Source: Legionella maioricensis
GTDB taxonomy: Bacteria > Pseudomonadota > Gammaproteobacteria > Legionellales > Legionellaceae
Length of the DNA: 64,000 nucleotides
Direction of reading: 5' to 3'
Assembly (NCBI RefSeq): GCF_023618015.1
Contig: NZ_JAJKBJ010000014.1
Location: 27,496-91,495 of the forward strand
Each line of letters begins with the position of its first letter. Position 1 is the stretch's first letter. The notes under the pieces are model-generated. The model was not told the DNA's origin. It ran no database searches and worked only from the letters and a program-made list of their open reading frames with translations. A program made the position numbers and the translations under genes. Positions 29,136 through 38,075 of this stretch are shown here, piece by piece.

Positions 29136-29645
29136 ATGGCTATTCGTAAGATTCTTTATTTACCCGATGAGCGATTAAGAAAAGTTGCAAAAACAGTCGA
29201 TACTTTTGATGATAAATTGCAAACTTTGATCGATGACATGTTTGATACCATGTATGATGCAAGGGGAGTGGGACTTGCAGCACCCCAAATCGGCGTGAGT
29301 ATGCGTTTGTCTGTAATCGATATTATTGGTGATAAATCCGAACAACTGGTGATCATTAACCCGGAAATTATTTCTTCCGCCGGTGAGAAAGAGTTTGATG
29401 AAGGCTGTTTATCGGTTCCTGGAGCCTATGATACAGTGACTCGGGCTGAGAAAGTCACGGTTAAAGCTCTGGATCGTTTTGGTAAGCCTTTTGAAATCAG
29501 TGCTGAGGGTCTTCTTGCAGAATGTTTGCAGCACGAAATTGATCATTTAAATGGTAAATTATTTGTGGATTTGTTATCTCCTTTAAAAAGAGCCATGGCC
29601 CGTAGAAAACTGGATAAATTCAAGCGACATCAAGCCAAATCATGA
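29136..29645 (+). CDS. def: Peptide deformylase
   Basis: Def removes the formyl group from nascent N-terminal methionine. The 169-residue protein has all three metal/catalytic motifs: [12 protein letters not shown] (about residue 46), [11 protein letters not shown] with the cysteine ligand, and [12 protein letters not shown] with the two histidines and catalytic glutamate. It overlaps fmt by four bases (ATGA), giving the usual def-fmt-rsmB operon. Confidence 0.98.
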   Translation: MAIRKILYLPDERLRKVAKTVDTFDDKLQTLIDDMFDTMYDARGVGLAAPQIGVSMRLSVIDIIGDKSEQLVIINPEIISSAGEKEFDEGCLSVPGAYDTVTRAEKVTVKALDRFGKPFEISAEGLLAECLQHEIDHLNGKLFVDLLSPLKRAMARRKLDKFKRHQAKS

Positions 29646-30586
29646 GTGGTTTGAATCTCGTATTTGCCGGGACCCCGGAATTTGGTTTGCCTTGTCTTGA
29701 TGCATTACTTCAATCTTCGCATCAAATTAAAGCCATCTATACTCAGCCGGATCGTCCAGCAGGACGCGGCCGCAAATTACAGGCTTCTGCTGTCAAAGAA
29801 TGGGCTGTAGAGCATGAAATTCCCGTTTATCAGCCCCTTAATTTCAAAAACCCAGAGTCTATTGCAGAGCTTGCTCAGTTAAAACCTGATGTGCTGGTTG
29901 TCATTGCTTATGGATTGATTTTACCAAAAGCAGTTCTTGAGATTCCCAGACTAGGCTGTATCAATGTTCATGCCTCTTTACTTCCTCGATGGCGCGGGGC
30001 ATCTCCTATTCAACATGCGGTTTTATATGGTGACAGTGAGTCAGGCGTCACTATTATGCAAATGGATGTGGGAATGGATACTGGCGATATGCTGGCTAAA
30101 GCAGTGTGTCCGATTGGCCCCTCAGATACCGCTGGCAGTTTGCATGATCGCTTAGCCCAAATTTCAGTTAAACCTTTGCTCACGACTTTAGATGCATTAG
30201 CCAATAATCAGGCTCAACCCGAAGTGCAAAATAATGATTTGGCAACATATGCCGGTAAAATAAATAAAGAGGATGCGCTTATAAATTGGCAGAATTCTGC
30301 AGCGGACATTAATAGGCAGATTCGCGCGTTTAATCCCTGGCCTATTGCTTATACTGTTTTAGGTGAGGAGATACTTCGTATCCATCAAGCCCAGATAATG
30401 GAAATTGAATGTTCACAAACACCTGGAACAGTAATCAGTATAGACAAAAAAGGGATGCTAGTCGCTACAGGGAATAAAGGGGTGCTGGTAACCAGGATTC
30501 AATTTCCTGGAGCTAAAGCAATTTCCGTCGCAGATTGGTTAAACTCAGGTAAAACTCAGTTGCATGCCGGTTTAATATTGCAATGA
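29642..30586 (+). CDS. fmt: Methionyl-tRNA formyltransferase
   Basis: Fmt formylates Met-tRNAi using 10-formyl-tetrahydrofolate. The 314 residues begin with [19 protein letters not shown] and carry the folate/catalytic stretch [18 protein letters not shown]. The DTGDMLAK motif follows, then the C-terminal OB-like domain (from about 210) with NPWPIAYT. The start overlaps def and the stop overlaps rsmB, both by four bases. Confidence 0.97.
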   Translation: MSGLNLVFAGTPEFGLPCLDALLQSSHQIKAIYTQPDRPAGRGRKLQASAVKEWAVEHEIPVYQPLNFKNPESIAELAQLKPDVLVVIAYGLILPKAVLEIPRLGCINVHASLLPRWRGASPIQHAVLYGDSESGVTIMQMDVGMDTGDMLAKAVCPIGPSDTAGSLHDRLAQISVKPLLTTLDALANNQAQPEVQNNDLATYAGKINKEDALINWQNSAADINRQIRAFNPWPIAYTVLGEEILRIHQAQIMEIECSQTPGTVISIDKKGMLVATGNKGVLVTRIQFPGAKAISVADWLNSGKTQLHAGLILQ

Positions 30587-31869
30587 AAAATAATGAAAGA
30601 CTTCATGCTCTAAAAATTCTTACGGCCTTATTAGAAGATAAAGCTTCTTTATCTCAGTTGATGCCAGCATCGGCAGACGTCTCTCCCATGACTAAAGAAC
30701 TGTGCTTTGGCTTTTGCCGTCATTATTTTCGACTGCAGGCCATAGCGGATTGTCTGGTAGAAAAAAAACCTAAAGAGACAGAGGTTTGGGTCGCTTTATT
30801 AATTGGTCTTTATCAATTGCATTACATGAATATCCCTGATTATGCCGTAGTTAAAGAAACGGTCGCAGTCCTTGAAAAAATAAAAAAAGGTTGGGCCAAG
30901 GGATTGGTTAATGCTGTTTTAAGGAATTTCTGTCGCAAACAGCATGAGATTTTGGCCGCTTTAGCTAATGATCCTGCCTTTGTCTATGGCCAACCTCAAG
31001 TGTTACTTCGCCATTTAAAAAATGATTGGCCCAATGATTGGCAGAAAATTGCTGAAGCGAATGATGCTCATCCCCCTATGACTCTAAGAGTTAATTTACG
31101 AAAGAATTCGGTAGCCGAGTATCTGGGGGCGTTAAAAAAGGTGAACATAGACGCTGAGGCACATCCGGTAGCGCCACAAGGCATTACTTTAAAGACTCCC
31201 TGTGACGTATACAGCCTTCCTGGCTTTGAGGAAGGGAGGGTATCCGTACAGGATGGAGCGGCACAACTGGCGGTGTCTTTATTGTCGTTAAAGCCCGGCC
31301 AGCGTGTATTGGATGCTTGTTGTGCTCCTGGAGGAAAAACCTGCCACATTTTGGAATCTGAACCTAATCTTGGGGCTTGCGTAGCTCTGGATGTTGAACC
31401 TAAAAGACTCAAAAGAGTCCGTGACAACCTGGAACGATTGCATTTGACAGCTACCTTATTGCAAGGGGATGCTTTATTTCCTGAGCAATGGTGGGACGGG
31501 CAACTTTTTGATCGTATTTTATTAGATGCTCCTTGTTCTGCCACGGGAGTTATCAGACGTCATTCGGATATTAAGTTATTACGTACTGATGAAGAAATTA
31601 TCGCCGTATCTAAAATCCAGCACGCTATGCTGCGTTCTTTATGGCCCTTACTTGCTCCGGGTGGTTTGATGGTATACGCCACTTGTTCGGTTATTGCCGA
31701 AGAAAATGAAAAACAAATCGCCGATTTTGCGGCAACACAATCTGATTGTGCCTTGGTAAAAAATCAGGGAGCGTGGGGACGGGCAACAGGCCATGGTCTG
31801 CAGATTTTACCTGGGGAACATGGGATGGATGGTTTTTTCTATAGTGTGTTACTTAAGGAAAAAAAATGA
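30583..31869 (+). CDS. rsmB: 16S rRNA (cytosine-967-C5)-methyltransferase RsmB
   Basis: RsmB (Sun/Fmu) methylates C967 of 16S rRNA. The 428-residue protein has an N-terminal NusB-like domain (to about 140) and a SAM-dependent methyltransferase domain. The latter shows [29 protein letters not shown], the motif with cysteine [13 protein letters not shown], and [14 protein letters not shown] with the second catalytic cysteine. It overlaps fmt upstream and the next membrane-protein gene downstream, each by four bases. Confidence 0.96.
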   Translation: MKNNERLHALKILTALLEDKASLSQLMPASADVSPMTKELCFGFCRHYFRLQAIADCLVEKKPKETEVWVALLIGLYQLHYMNIPDYAVVKETVAVLEKIKKGWAKGLVNAVLRNFCRKQHEILAALANDPAFVYGQPQVLLRHLKNDWPNDWQKIAEANDAHPPMTLRVNLRKNSVAEYLGALKKVNIDAEAHPVAPQGITLKTPCDVYSLPGFEEGRVSVQDGAAQLAVSLLSLKPGQRVLDACCAPGGKTCHILESEPNLGACVALDVEPKRLKRVRDNLERLHLTATLLQGDALFPEQWWDGQLFDRILLDAPCSATGVIRRHSDIKLLRTDEEIIAVSKIQHAMLRSLWPLLAPGGLMVYATCSVIAEENEKQIADFAATQSDCALVKNQGAWGRATGHGLQILPGEHGMDGFFYSVLLKEKK

Positions 31870-32618
31870 TAATCAACTGGCCATTAATTATTGTTTTGTT
31901 TGGTTTGTCTATTCCCGGTATCGTTATTGCGATGAGGCGGTTAATTTATTTTTTATTGCCCAATAATACGGATGAATTAAAGAAAAGAATGAGCCGTTTT
32001 GCAATACTGCAAACCTTGTTTATGGTATTGGTCATGAGTTTTGCTGGTGCGGTTTTGTCTTCACGCACGGGTTTGCATGATCCTTTACTTGAGGCTCTTT
32101 TGCTTGGAAAGGCTGGATTAGGAGCCTTTCAGCATATTTTATTGCCTACTTTTTTATATTCTCTTTTATGTTTGCTGGTGTTTCTGGGGCTTTATTATGG
32201 CGTGGTGGGAAGTATTCTCGATGATCACAGCTTCAGGGTGATGGCCAATCTTCGCCGTGCTTTGGGAATGGATGGTTGTGTCCTTTATGGTGGTGTTGTA
32301 GAAGAGGTCATTGCGCGATGGGGCTTAATGAATTTAATTGCTTTTTTTGCCATGCTTTTTGCCAAACAGCATAACGAGATAATTATTTGGATTGCTATAG
32401 TGCTTAGCGGTTTAATGTTTGGTGTGGGGCAAATTCCAGCTTATCTTGCGGCAGGTTGCTTATCTACACGACGTTTGGTTTATTCCATTTTGTCACTCTG
32501 TCTCTGGCAGTCTTTAGTCTTTGGTTATTTATTCTGGCAATATGGACTTCTCTCCGCAATATTTGCTCATATGTTATTTCATTTAGGTTGGTCGTTTTAC
32601 GATAATCGCTGGAAGTAA
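31866..32618 (+). CDS. CPBP-family (CAAX protease-like) integral membrane protein
   Basis: The 250-residue protein has seven or eight predicted membrane helices. It contains VVEEVIARWGLMN, matching the EExxxR motif of the CPBP/Abi intramembrane protease family. The later segment GLMFGVGQIPAYL resembles the FxxxH motif, but with Gln where the family has His. AHMLFHLGWSF near the end supplies the last histidine motif. The missing His raises doubt about catalysis. The ATGA overlap with rsmB indicates the same transcript. Confidence 0.75.
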   Translation: MIINWPLIIVLFGLSIPGIVIAMRRLIYFLLPNNTDELKKRMSRFAILQTLFMVLVMSFAGAVLSSRTGLHDPLLEALLLGKAGLGAFQHILLPTFLYSLLCLLVFLGLYYGVVGSILDDHSFRVMANLRRALGMDGCVLYGGVVEEVIARWGLMNLIAFFAMLFAKQHNEIIIWIAIVLSGLMFGVGQIPAYLAAGCLSTRRLVYSILSLCLWQSLVFGYLFWQYGLLSAIFAHMLFHLGWSFYDNRWK

Positions 32619-33019
32619 TAAGTGTAGCCCGGCTGCTTGCAGCCGGGAGTGAGTTGAGCCGTAAATTGACAATCCCCCGGTTGCAAGCAACCAGCCTACA
32701 AATCATTTATTTTTTCTTATTTAATTTGCAAAAATTCAAAAAGCAATTATATTCATAACACCCTGTTAAGGAATAACTATTCCAAATCCTTCGCGGAAAG
32801 CGCCTAAGCCTTAATGAGCGAAGAGATTTTTGAATGATTGTGGATTGTTGTTTTGAACTTTGAAATCCCGGTAGAAAGGGGATTGATGATGCGTGAATAA
32901 ATTAAAGAACGTGTCGCTCTCAAAGTGTAAAAAAAGTGTAAATTTGTCTCAACTTAATCGTGCCTTAATTTTAAGTATTTATTCTGTGAATAACGAAAAT
33001 TATAGTAGAAGGTGGAGAT
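32619..33019. other. Non-coding gap after the def operon
   Basis: A 401-base gap without a convincing gene. It contains a palindromic repeat (32623-32700) and then AT-rich DNA with the tandem string AGTGTAAAAAA/AGTGTAAA near 32922-32942. This probably holds the promoter of the gene starting at 33020, but no clear -35/-10 pair can be assigned. Confidence 0.5.
32623..32700. repeat. Dispersed palindromic repeat, family A variant
   Basis: TGTAGCCCGGCTGCTTGCAG at the left and GGTTGCAAGCAACCAGCCTACA-type sequence at the right make nested inverted pairs (TGTAG with CTACA; CCCGGCTGCTTGCAGCCGGG as a self-hairpin). It follows the CPBP gene and may act as its terminator. Confidence 0.5.
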
Positions 33020-33556
33020 ATGCCAGATCCATTAAATTCAAGTCATGAGTTTGCTGCTTTGGTGGCTCAATTACATCAGTCACCTCATGATCATGCATTG
33101 AAGCAAGCGATGGTTGACGATTTTCCTAAAATGAAAGCGTCGGCTAAATCTCCTTTAGATTTGTATCGTTTAGCTCAAGCTCATTTTCCTTCATCAACTC
33201 AATATAAACAGCTGATGAGACAATCTGCTACCCTGGGTTGTACCAATGCCATGTTGGCTATGGCTGAGATATTAGTCAAGTCGAAAGCACCTGCTGACTT
33301 AAAAACGGCAGCCCATTATCTGTCTATGATTGAGCGTACGAAAGAGACTGAAATTACAAAAGACTCTTTTATTATCGAACAGGGTCGAGCTTTATTAAAA
33401 TCTCACCCACAAGTCGCTGCATTAATGAAAACAGAGTTTAAGAGCGATTCTTATAATACCAATCTTCGCTTCTTTACTCAGCCAGAAAGAAACATTCAAA
33501 CAGACAGAAGCGTTAGACCCGAAGTTGAAATGCACAGTCAGCTTTCTTGCGGCTAA
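33020..33556 (+). CDS. Hypothetical protein, Legionella type
   Basis: I do not recognise this 178-residue soluble protein. It is mostly helical, with a His-rich start (HQSPHDHALKQAM) and an alpha-solenoid-like middle (MRQSATLGCTNAMLAMAEIL, then DLKTAAHYLSMIE). The middle resembles a single Sel1-like repeat pair, but this is weak. The C-terminal 35 residues look disordered. No signal peptide is present. It has a good ribosome site (GGTGGAGAT) and stands alone between two repeat-bearing gaps. Confidence 0.7.
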   Translation: MPDPLNSSHEFAALVAQLHQSPHDHALKQAMVDDFPKMKASAKSPLDLYRLAQAHFPSSTQYKQLMRQSATLGCTNAMLAMAEILVKSKAPADLKTAAHYLSMIERTKETEITKDSFIIEQGRALLKSHPQVAALMKTEFKSDSYNTNLRFFTQPERNIQTDRSVRPEVEMHSQLSCG

Positions 33557-33573
33557 TGTTAAGGCGTCAAAAA

Positions 33574-33606
33574 TAGTCTGGATTGGCTCAGTCTAATCCG
33601 GGCTAC
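33574..33606. repeat. Fragment of family A repeat
   Basis: GGATTGGCTCAGTCTAATCC forms a small dyad followed by GGGCTAC, the right end typical of the family. Only about 33 bases remain, so this is a truncated copy or a terminator derived from one. Confidence 0.35.
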
Positions 33607-33663
33607 GATTTATCTGTTTTCATTTTTCGACAGATGTGAAACAATTCTTCGTCTTATTATTGG

Positions 33664-34467
33664 ATGCCCTCTTTCATGCCAACAGAGTTTATTTATTTAC
33701 CTATTGAACACTTGCAGGCAGGTCAATATCAGCCAAGACAGGATTTTAATTCTGTAGCTTTACAAGAATTAGCGCAATCTATAGCCGCGCAAGGATTAAT
33801 TGAACCTTTGGTAGTCCGTTCTATTGCCAAACAACGTTATGAAATTATTGCCGGAGAAAGACGCTGGCGAGCTGCTAAACTGGCGGGTTTAAAAGAAATT
33901 CCCTGCCTGGTGGGTGAGTATACTGATAAGCAAGCTTGTGCGTTGACTTTAATTGAAAATATTCAGCGTCAGGATCTCAATTTAATTGAGGAGGCCAGTG
34001 GTTATCGGCGTCTGATGGATGAATTTCATTATCAACAAGATGAGATTGCCGTATTGGTGGGGAAATCACGCAGTCATATTGCAAATATTTTGCGCTTACT
34101 CACCTTGACTGAATCCGTTAAAACATTTATTCGTGACCAAATCCTGTCTTTAGGACATGCTCGAGTTCTTGTTGGCTTAAATCCCGAACAGCAAGAATGG
34201 TTTGCTAATCAAACCATAGAAGAACAGTGGTCAGTAAGACAGCTGGAGCAAGCGATAAAGTCCTATAAAAATCAATATCAGGAGGTTCCCAAGAACGCCA
34301 AAAAAGACAGGGATATTGAGCGATTACAGACGATATTATCAGAGCAGGTAGGTGCACCTGTCCAAATTGTAAACGATAATGAAGAAGGCGGATGGTTACA
34401 AGTAAAATTTTTTAATAATGACACCCTTGCAGGGCTTTTGGAGCGCTTGGGCTTAAGATATGATTAA
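33664..34467 (+). CDS. parB: ParB/Spo0J-family partition protein
   Basis: The 267-residue protein has the ParB N-terminal CTPase box (IEHLQAGQYQPRQDF), the GERRWRAAKLAG motif and ENIQRQDLNLIEEA. The helix-turn-helix QDEIAVLVGKSRSHIANILR binds parS. The C-terminal dimer domain is present but short. It is somewhat smaller than typical chromosomal ParB, and no parA lies beside it, so its segregation role is uncertain. Two ATGs (33664, 33676) are possible starts; neither has a strong Shine-Dalgarno site. Confidence 0.88.
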   Translation: MPSFMPTEFIYLPIEHLQAGQYQPRQDFNSVALQELAQSIAAQGLIEPLVVRSIAKQRYEIIAGERRWRAAKLAGLKEIPCLVGEYTDKQACALTLIENIQRQDLNLIEEASGYRRLMDEFHYQQDEIAVLVGKSRSHIANILRLLTLTESVKTFIRDQILSLGHARVLVGLNPEQQEWFANQTIEEQWSVRQLEQAIKSYKNQYQEVPKNAKKDRDIERLQTILSEQVGAPVQIVNDNEEGGWLQVKFFNNDTLAGLLERLGLRYD

Positions 34468-34514
34468 GTCATTAGAATTTATTGTTTATTTACCGTTTTA
34501 AGGAATATACCTTG

Positions 34515-36311
34515 ATGAAAAGGACGTTGACTGGCATGTGTTTGTGGGCGTTAGGGTCGATGTCTTCGTCCGGCGCAAGTATGCAGGTTAGTGTGGACAG
34601 ACTTATTAATCGTTTAAATCCACACGTTAATCTTGGAATAGTAGTTGTCGATTTATCTTCAGGTCAGACGCTTTATAGCCGGAATGCTGAGCGTTTATAT
34701 ATTCCTGCCAGTAACATGAAACTTTTTTCTGAAGCGGCCACTCTAATGGCTCTTGGCCCAGATTATCGCTTTAAAAATCAGTTGAGTACCAGTGCCAACC
34801 AATTACAACAAGGTGTTCTTCACGGGAATCTTTATTTACATCTGAGTGGCGATCCATCCTTTACCCGGAATGATTTAAGAACCTTACTTGCTTCGCTTAA
34901 AGAGTGGAAAATCACGGCTATTCAAGGAGATGTCGTTATTGATAGCAGCCTGGCTTCAGTTAACGCCTATCCTCCGGGTTGGCTAACGAGCGATTTATCT
35001 TATAGTTATGGCGCCCCTATAGCCCCACTCATGCTGGATTCTAATCGGTTGACCGTTACTGTTAATCCCGGAGCCAAGGCAGGAGATCCCGCTATAGTTG
35101 AAGTGGAAGATGATAATGAAGGGGCAATTGTTATCAACAATCAAGCTAAAACCGCAGCCAATGCCAAGGGATGTGGAGTTGGTTTTACCCTGGATCAAGA
35201 GAATAAATTAACCGTGCGTGGTTGCGTTGCTCTTGGCCAATGGGCAGTGCAGCAGCGTTTGGCGATAAAAAATCCGTTGATGTACGCCCAAGGAATGATT
35301 AAAAATCAATTGGCAAAAGCGAATATTCAGCTTGATGGTCAAGTGCATTTAGGCACAGCTCCATCAGGTTCTCTACTTATTGCTACTGAACATTCCAGAC
35401 CTATTTCCCAACTTATGGCCGATACGTTAAAACCATCCGATAATTTATACGCGGATAGTTTGTATTTGCACACTGCCGCTAAAATTAATGGCTCTCCTGT
35501 CAATTGGAATGAAGCGCAACCCGTGATTAAAAACTTTTTGCAGCAACAAACGGGTATTGATTTGAAGAAATCCATTTTTACGGATGGTTCAGGTTTATCT
35601 CGTTATAATCTGGTCACTCCAGAACAAACCATATCACTACTTAAGTTTTTATATCAGCGTTTTCCTTTATCTTATGAATACATAGCCGCATTACCCATAT
35701 CAGGGCGTGACGGTACCTTACAAAAACGCTTCAAAATCCCAACCCAGCAGGGCTTTGTCCGTGCTAAAACGGGGACTATGACCGGAATGAACAGTCTGTC
35801 TGGTTATTTATATACAGCTAACGGCCATACTTTGGCTTTTGCGATGTTCATTAACCGACTCCCAGGGAAGTCAGCAGGTCCTGGTCGTCCATTACTCGAT
35901 GCCTTATGTACTTATTTTCTGCAACAAAGCCCAGTCTCTAGTCGTCTGGCGCGCGTTTTTGCGCCCCATAGCCGTATTAAATTCCAAACCAATCCCACTC
36001 AAGGAGAGGTACAAAGAAGTCATCAAGCCAAATGGCGACGTTTGGAATCGTTAATCAGATTGGCTCTTAAGGGGCAGGCAGTGAACGTAGTGTATCGAGG
36101 AAATGAACTGATCGTTACCGATAATCAGTCTGATGCCCGTAAGGTATGGGCGGCTTTGCAATCTGTGGCTAAAAAATATCCTTTTGCTGTTGCCCTGTCT
36201 TCTAAAGTGTTATCCATTAGTCCGACTGGTAAGCCGATGATGCTGTGGATGCAAACTCCAACAGTGACGAATCAGGAACAGCGATCCTGGATTATTCGTG
36301 AGGCGGTATAA
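34515..36311 (+). CDS. dacB: D-alanyl-D-alanine carboxypeptidase/endopeptidase (PBP4) with C-terminal extension
   Basis: PBP4 trims peptidoglycan cross-links in the periplasm. I start it at ATG 34515 (AAGGA upstream, clean signal peptide) rather than 34482; this gives 598 residues. The penicillin-binding site residues are visible: SxxK in PASNMKLF, SxN in KPSDNLYAD, and KTG in VRAKTGTMTGMNSLSG. The large inserted domain between the first two motifs is typical of class C PBPs. E. coli PBP4 has 477 residues. The extra ~110 C-terminal residues here (from about ARVFAPHSRIK) have no recognised domain. Confidence 0.93.
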   Translation: MKRTLTGMCLWALGSMSSSGASMQVSVDRLINRLNPHVNLGIVVVDLSSGQTLYSRNAERLYIPASNMKLFSEAATLMALGPDYRFKNQLSTSANQLQQGVLHGNLYLHLSGDPSFTRNDLRTLLASLKEWKITAIQGDVVIDSSLASVNAYPPGWLTSDLSYSYGAPIAPLMLDSNRLTVTVNPGAKAGDPAIVEVEDDNEGAIVINNQAKTAANAKGCGVGFTLDQENKLTVRGCVALGQWAVQQRLAIKNPLMYAQGMIKNQLAKANIQLDGQVHLGTAPSGSLLIATEHSRPISQLMADTLKPSDNLYADSLYLHTAAKINGSPVNWNEAQPVIKNFLQQQTGIDLKKSIFTDGSGLSRYNLVTPEQTISLLKFLYQRFPLSYEYIAALPISGRDGTLQKRFKIPTQQGFVRAKTGTMTGMNSLSGYLYTANGHTLAFAMFINRLPGKSAGPGRPLLDALCTYFLQQSPVSSRLARVFAPHSRIKFQTNPTQGEVQRSHQAKWRRLESLIRLALKGQAVNVVYRGNELIVTDNQSDARKVWAALQSVAKKYPFAVALSSKVLSISPTGKPMMLWMQTPTVTNQEQRSWIIREAV

Positions 36312-36324
36312 GTGAAGCGGCACA

Positions 36325-36450
36325 GCCATTGACTTAAGCCGCTTTCCGTCATCCCGAGGGGCTTGCGGCGAGCGATCTCCTGAAATAGGCATGAGCTACA
36401 TTTTGGAGATCCTTCGCTTCGCTCTGGATGACGTTTCTTAAGTCAATGGC
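36325..36450. repeat. Family B element bounded by 14-bp perfect inverted repeat
   Basis: GCCATTGACTTAAG (36325-36338) and its exact complement CTTAAGTCAATGGC (36437-36450) flank 98 bases. The interior includes GAGATCCTTCGCTTCGCTCTGGATGACG, shared with the copy near 24100. The bounded structure looks like a non-autonomous mobile element or a large hairpin. Confidence 0.65.
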
Positions 36451-36499
36451 CGTGAAGCTAAGCAGGTAATGGTGCGTACTTAGGGAGTTTAGGTTGATG

Positions 36500-36577
36500 T
36501 AGCCTGGGTGCAGCGTAGCGTAACCCAGGAATTGTTGCAGGAACACCCGGGTTACGCCTGCGGCTGCACCCAGGCTA
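36500..36577. repeat. Family A element with 14-bp perfect inverted ends
   Basis: TAGCCTGGGTGCAG (36500-36513) pairs exactly with CTGCACCCAGGCTA (36564-36577). An inner GTAACCC/GGGTTAC pair extends the hairpin. It is the best-preserved copy of family A in the window. Confidence 0.65.
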
Positions 36578-36716
36578 TGTCTTTAATATTTTTCAGAGTC
36601 CCGGGGTTTGTTCACGACAGGGGAACTCTCGAGCCCTTGACAGTTGCAGCACGTAGACCCTCTAAAGGTAAATGATAACAGACCCTAGATGATGTTTTGG
36701 AAAATAGGAGCGATAA

Positions 36717-37877
36717 TTGAGTTTTATGCTGCAAGTTGTTTTGTTGATCTTGTGTTTGTTTTCATCTGCTTTTGCAAGCCCGATCCGCTTTTTAACCGTT
36801 AGTGACATTCATTATGGAAGTGAGAATAGCTCAAAAGAAGGAATGGATACTGGTGATGAATTTTTAGAAATAACCTTGAATGAGTTTAAAAAATTAAGTA
36901 ACGACGTCGATTTCATTCTCTTTTTAGGGGATATACCAACTCATTCATTATTTGTAACCCCGAAGAAAGAAAAATTTGAGCGAACCGTGTTCCACGGTTT
37001 ATATGAGGCAGATCAAAGCTCAAAACCGATGTTTTACATTACCGGTAATAATGATTCTTTGTTTGGTAATTACCAGCCTTTTGAGTTAGACGGTAAATCG
37101 CCTTTAACTTTTGCAACGGATTGGACGGGGGCATGTATTCATTGTGATGGATTAATTATTGATGACTCGCATATGCGTAGCGATGGATATTATTCCAGTT
37201 ATGTTATTCCTGACAATAAAGACATCCTATTAATCGCCCTTAATTCGACGCAATGGGCGAAAATGCCTATTCTTTTACCTAAATATCCTAATCAGGACCG
37301 AGATGCCTCAGCGCAATTGGTATGGCTAGAGGAACAATTAAAAAACCATCATGCCAAACAATTACTCATTGGCATGCATATTCCTCCAGGCTATTCTTAC
37401 AATGGAAATTTATTTTTACAAGAACGATATATTCAAAGCTTGATCAATTTATTAGAAAAATATCATTCCTCTTATGATCAAGTGACCCTCCTTACCGGGC
37501 ATACTCATATGGATGAGTTGCGAAAAATCCATTTAAAAGATAATTCTAATTTATATGTGTATTCAACTCCATCCATTGGCCGTAATCATTATAACAATCC
37601 AGGGATGAAAATTTTTACTTTAGATAAACAATTGGCAATCAAAAATTACACCACCTACTATACAACTAATTTACATGGCTGGGGACAAGAGCAGTATCAG
37701 GCATTAGGCGCTTCAGAAGCTATTTTTCCCAATTGTTCTGATAAGACTTTATCTCAATGCCTGGATGGTTTAAGTGACCAACAAACCTGTAATTTCTTAG
37801 AACAGGACTTATTTTATGGGGTAAAAAGTTCGCATGTACCACTGAATGTGTGTCATACGACTTATAGGGTCAATTAG
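36717..37877 (+). CDS. Secreted metallophosphoesterase, acid-sphingomyelinase-like (LegS1-like)
   Basis: The 386-residue protein has a signal peptide (about 1-20, MLQVVLLILCLFSSAFA) and the calcineurin-type metal site motifs in order: LTVSDIHYG, LFLGDIPTH, ITGNNDSLF, IGMHIPPGYS and LTGHTHMDEL. The paired cysteines in ACIHCDG and the overall layout resemble acid sphingomyelinase-like phosphodiesterases. From memory, L. pneumophila LegS1 is such a protein and lies close to sidF, as this gene does here. I chose the TTG start at 36717 because AGGAG lies six bases upstream; an ATG three codons later is possible. Substrate is inferred only. Confidence 0.75.
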   Translation: MSFMLQVVLLILCLFSSAFASPIRFLTVSDIHYGSENSSKEGMDTGDEFLEITLNEFKKLSNDVDFILFLGDIPTHSLFVTPKKEKFERTVFHGLYEADQSSKPMFYITGNNDSLFGNYQPFELDGKSPLTFATDWTGACIHCDGLIIDDSHMRSDGYYSSYVIPDNKDILLIALNSTQWAKMPILLPKYPNQDRDASAQLVWLEEQLKNHHAKQLLIGMHIPPGYSYNGNLFLQERYIQSLINLLEKYHSSYDQVTLLTGHTHMDELRKIHLKDNSNLYVYSTPSIGRNHYNNPGMKIFTLDKQLAIKNYTTYYTTNLHGWGQEQYQALGASEAIFPNCSDKTLSQCLDGLSDQQTCNFLEQDLFYGVKSSHVPLNVCHTTYRVN

Positions 37878-37898
37878 TAAGCCTTATCGTCTCTTTCC

Positions 37899-38031
37899 AC
37901 GTCATCTCGAGCGTTAGCGAGAGATCTCCAGAACAGGCACGGTGCTGCATTCAGGAGATCTCTCGCTAACGCTCGAGATGACGTAAGATGAGGCTCGAGA
38001 TGACGTAGGATGAGCTCGAGATGACGTAGGC
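37899..38031. repeat. 31-bp perfect inverted repeat with three tandem arm copies (family B variant)
   Basis: The arm at 37899-37929 (starting ACGTCATCTCGAGCG) pairs over 31 of 31 bases with 37954-37984, with a 24-base loop. The right-end string GCTCGAGATGACGTA is then repeated in tandem, giving units at 37971, 37993 and 38014 of about 21-22 bases. The middle CAGGAGATC matches family B elements. It lies between two convergent genes. Confidence 0.75.
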
Positions 38032-38037
38032 GATGCA

Positions 38038-38066
38038 AAAAGAGTCTGCATCGTGCAGACTCTTTT
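38038..38066. terminator. Bidirectional intrinsic terminator
   Basis: AAAAGAGTCTGCA (38038-38050) and TGCAGACTCTTTT (38054-38066) form a perfect 13-bp stem with a 3-base loop. T-runs follow on both strands. It serves the plus-strand LegS1-like gene and the convergent minus-strand lipase gene. Confidence 0.85.
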
Positions 38067-38075
38067 AAAATCACT

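Larger units (their letters stand above)
36312..36716. other. Repeat-filled gap between dacB and the LegS1-like gene
   Basis: A 405-base gap with no gene. It contains a family B element (36325-36450) and a family A element (36500-36577), separated by about 50 bases, then the leader of the next gene. The last ~140 bases hold no recognised motif beyond the AGGAG ribosome site at 36706-36710. Confidence 0.6.

Noticed and set aside
37899..38031. CRISPR array suggested by tandem ~21-base units
   Set aside because: Units are directly adjacent with no unique spacers, and they derive from one arm of a palindrome.
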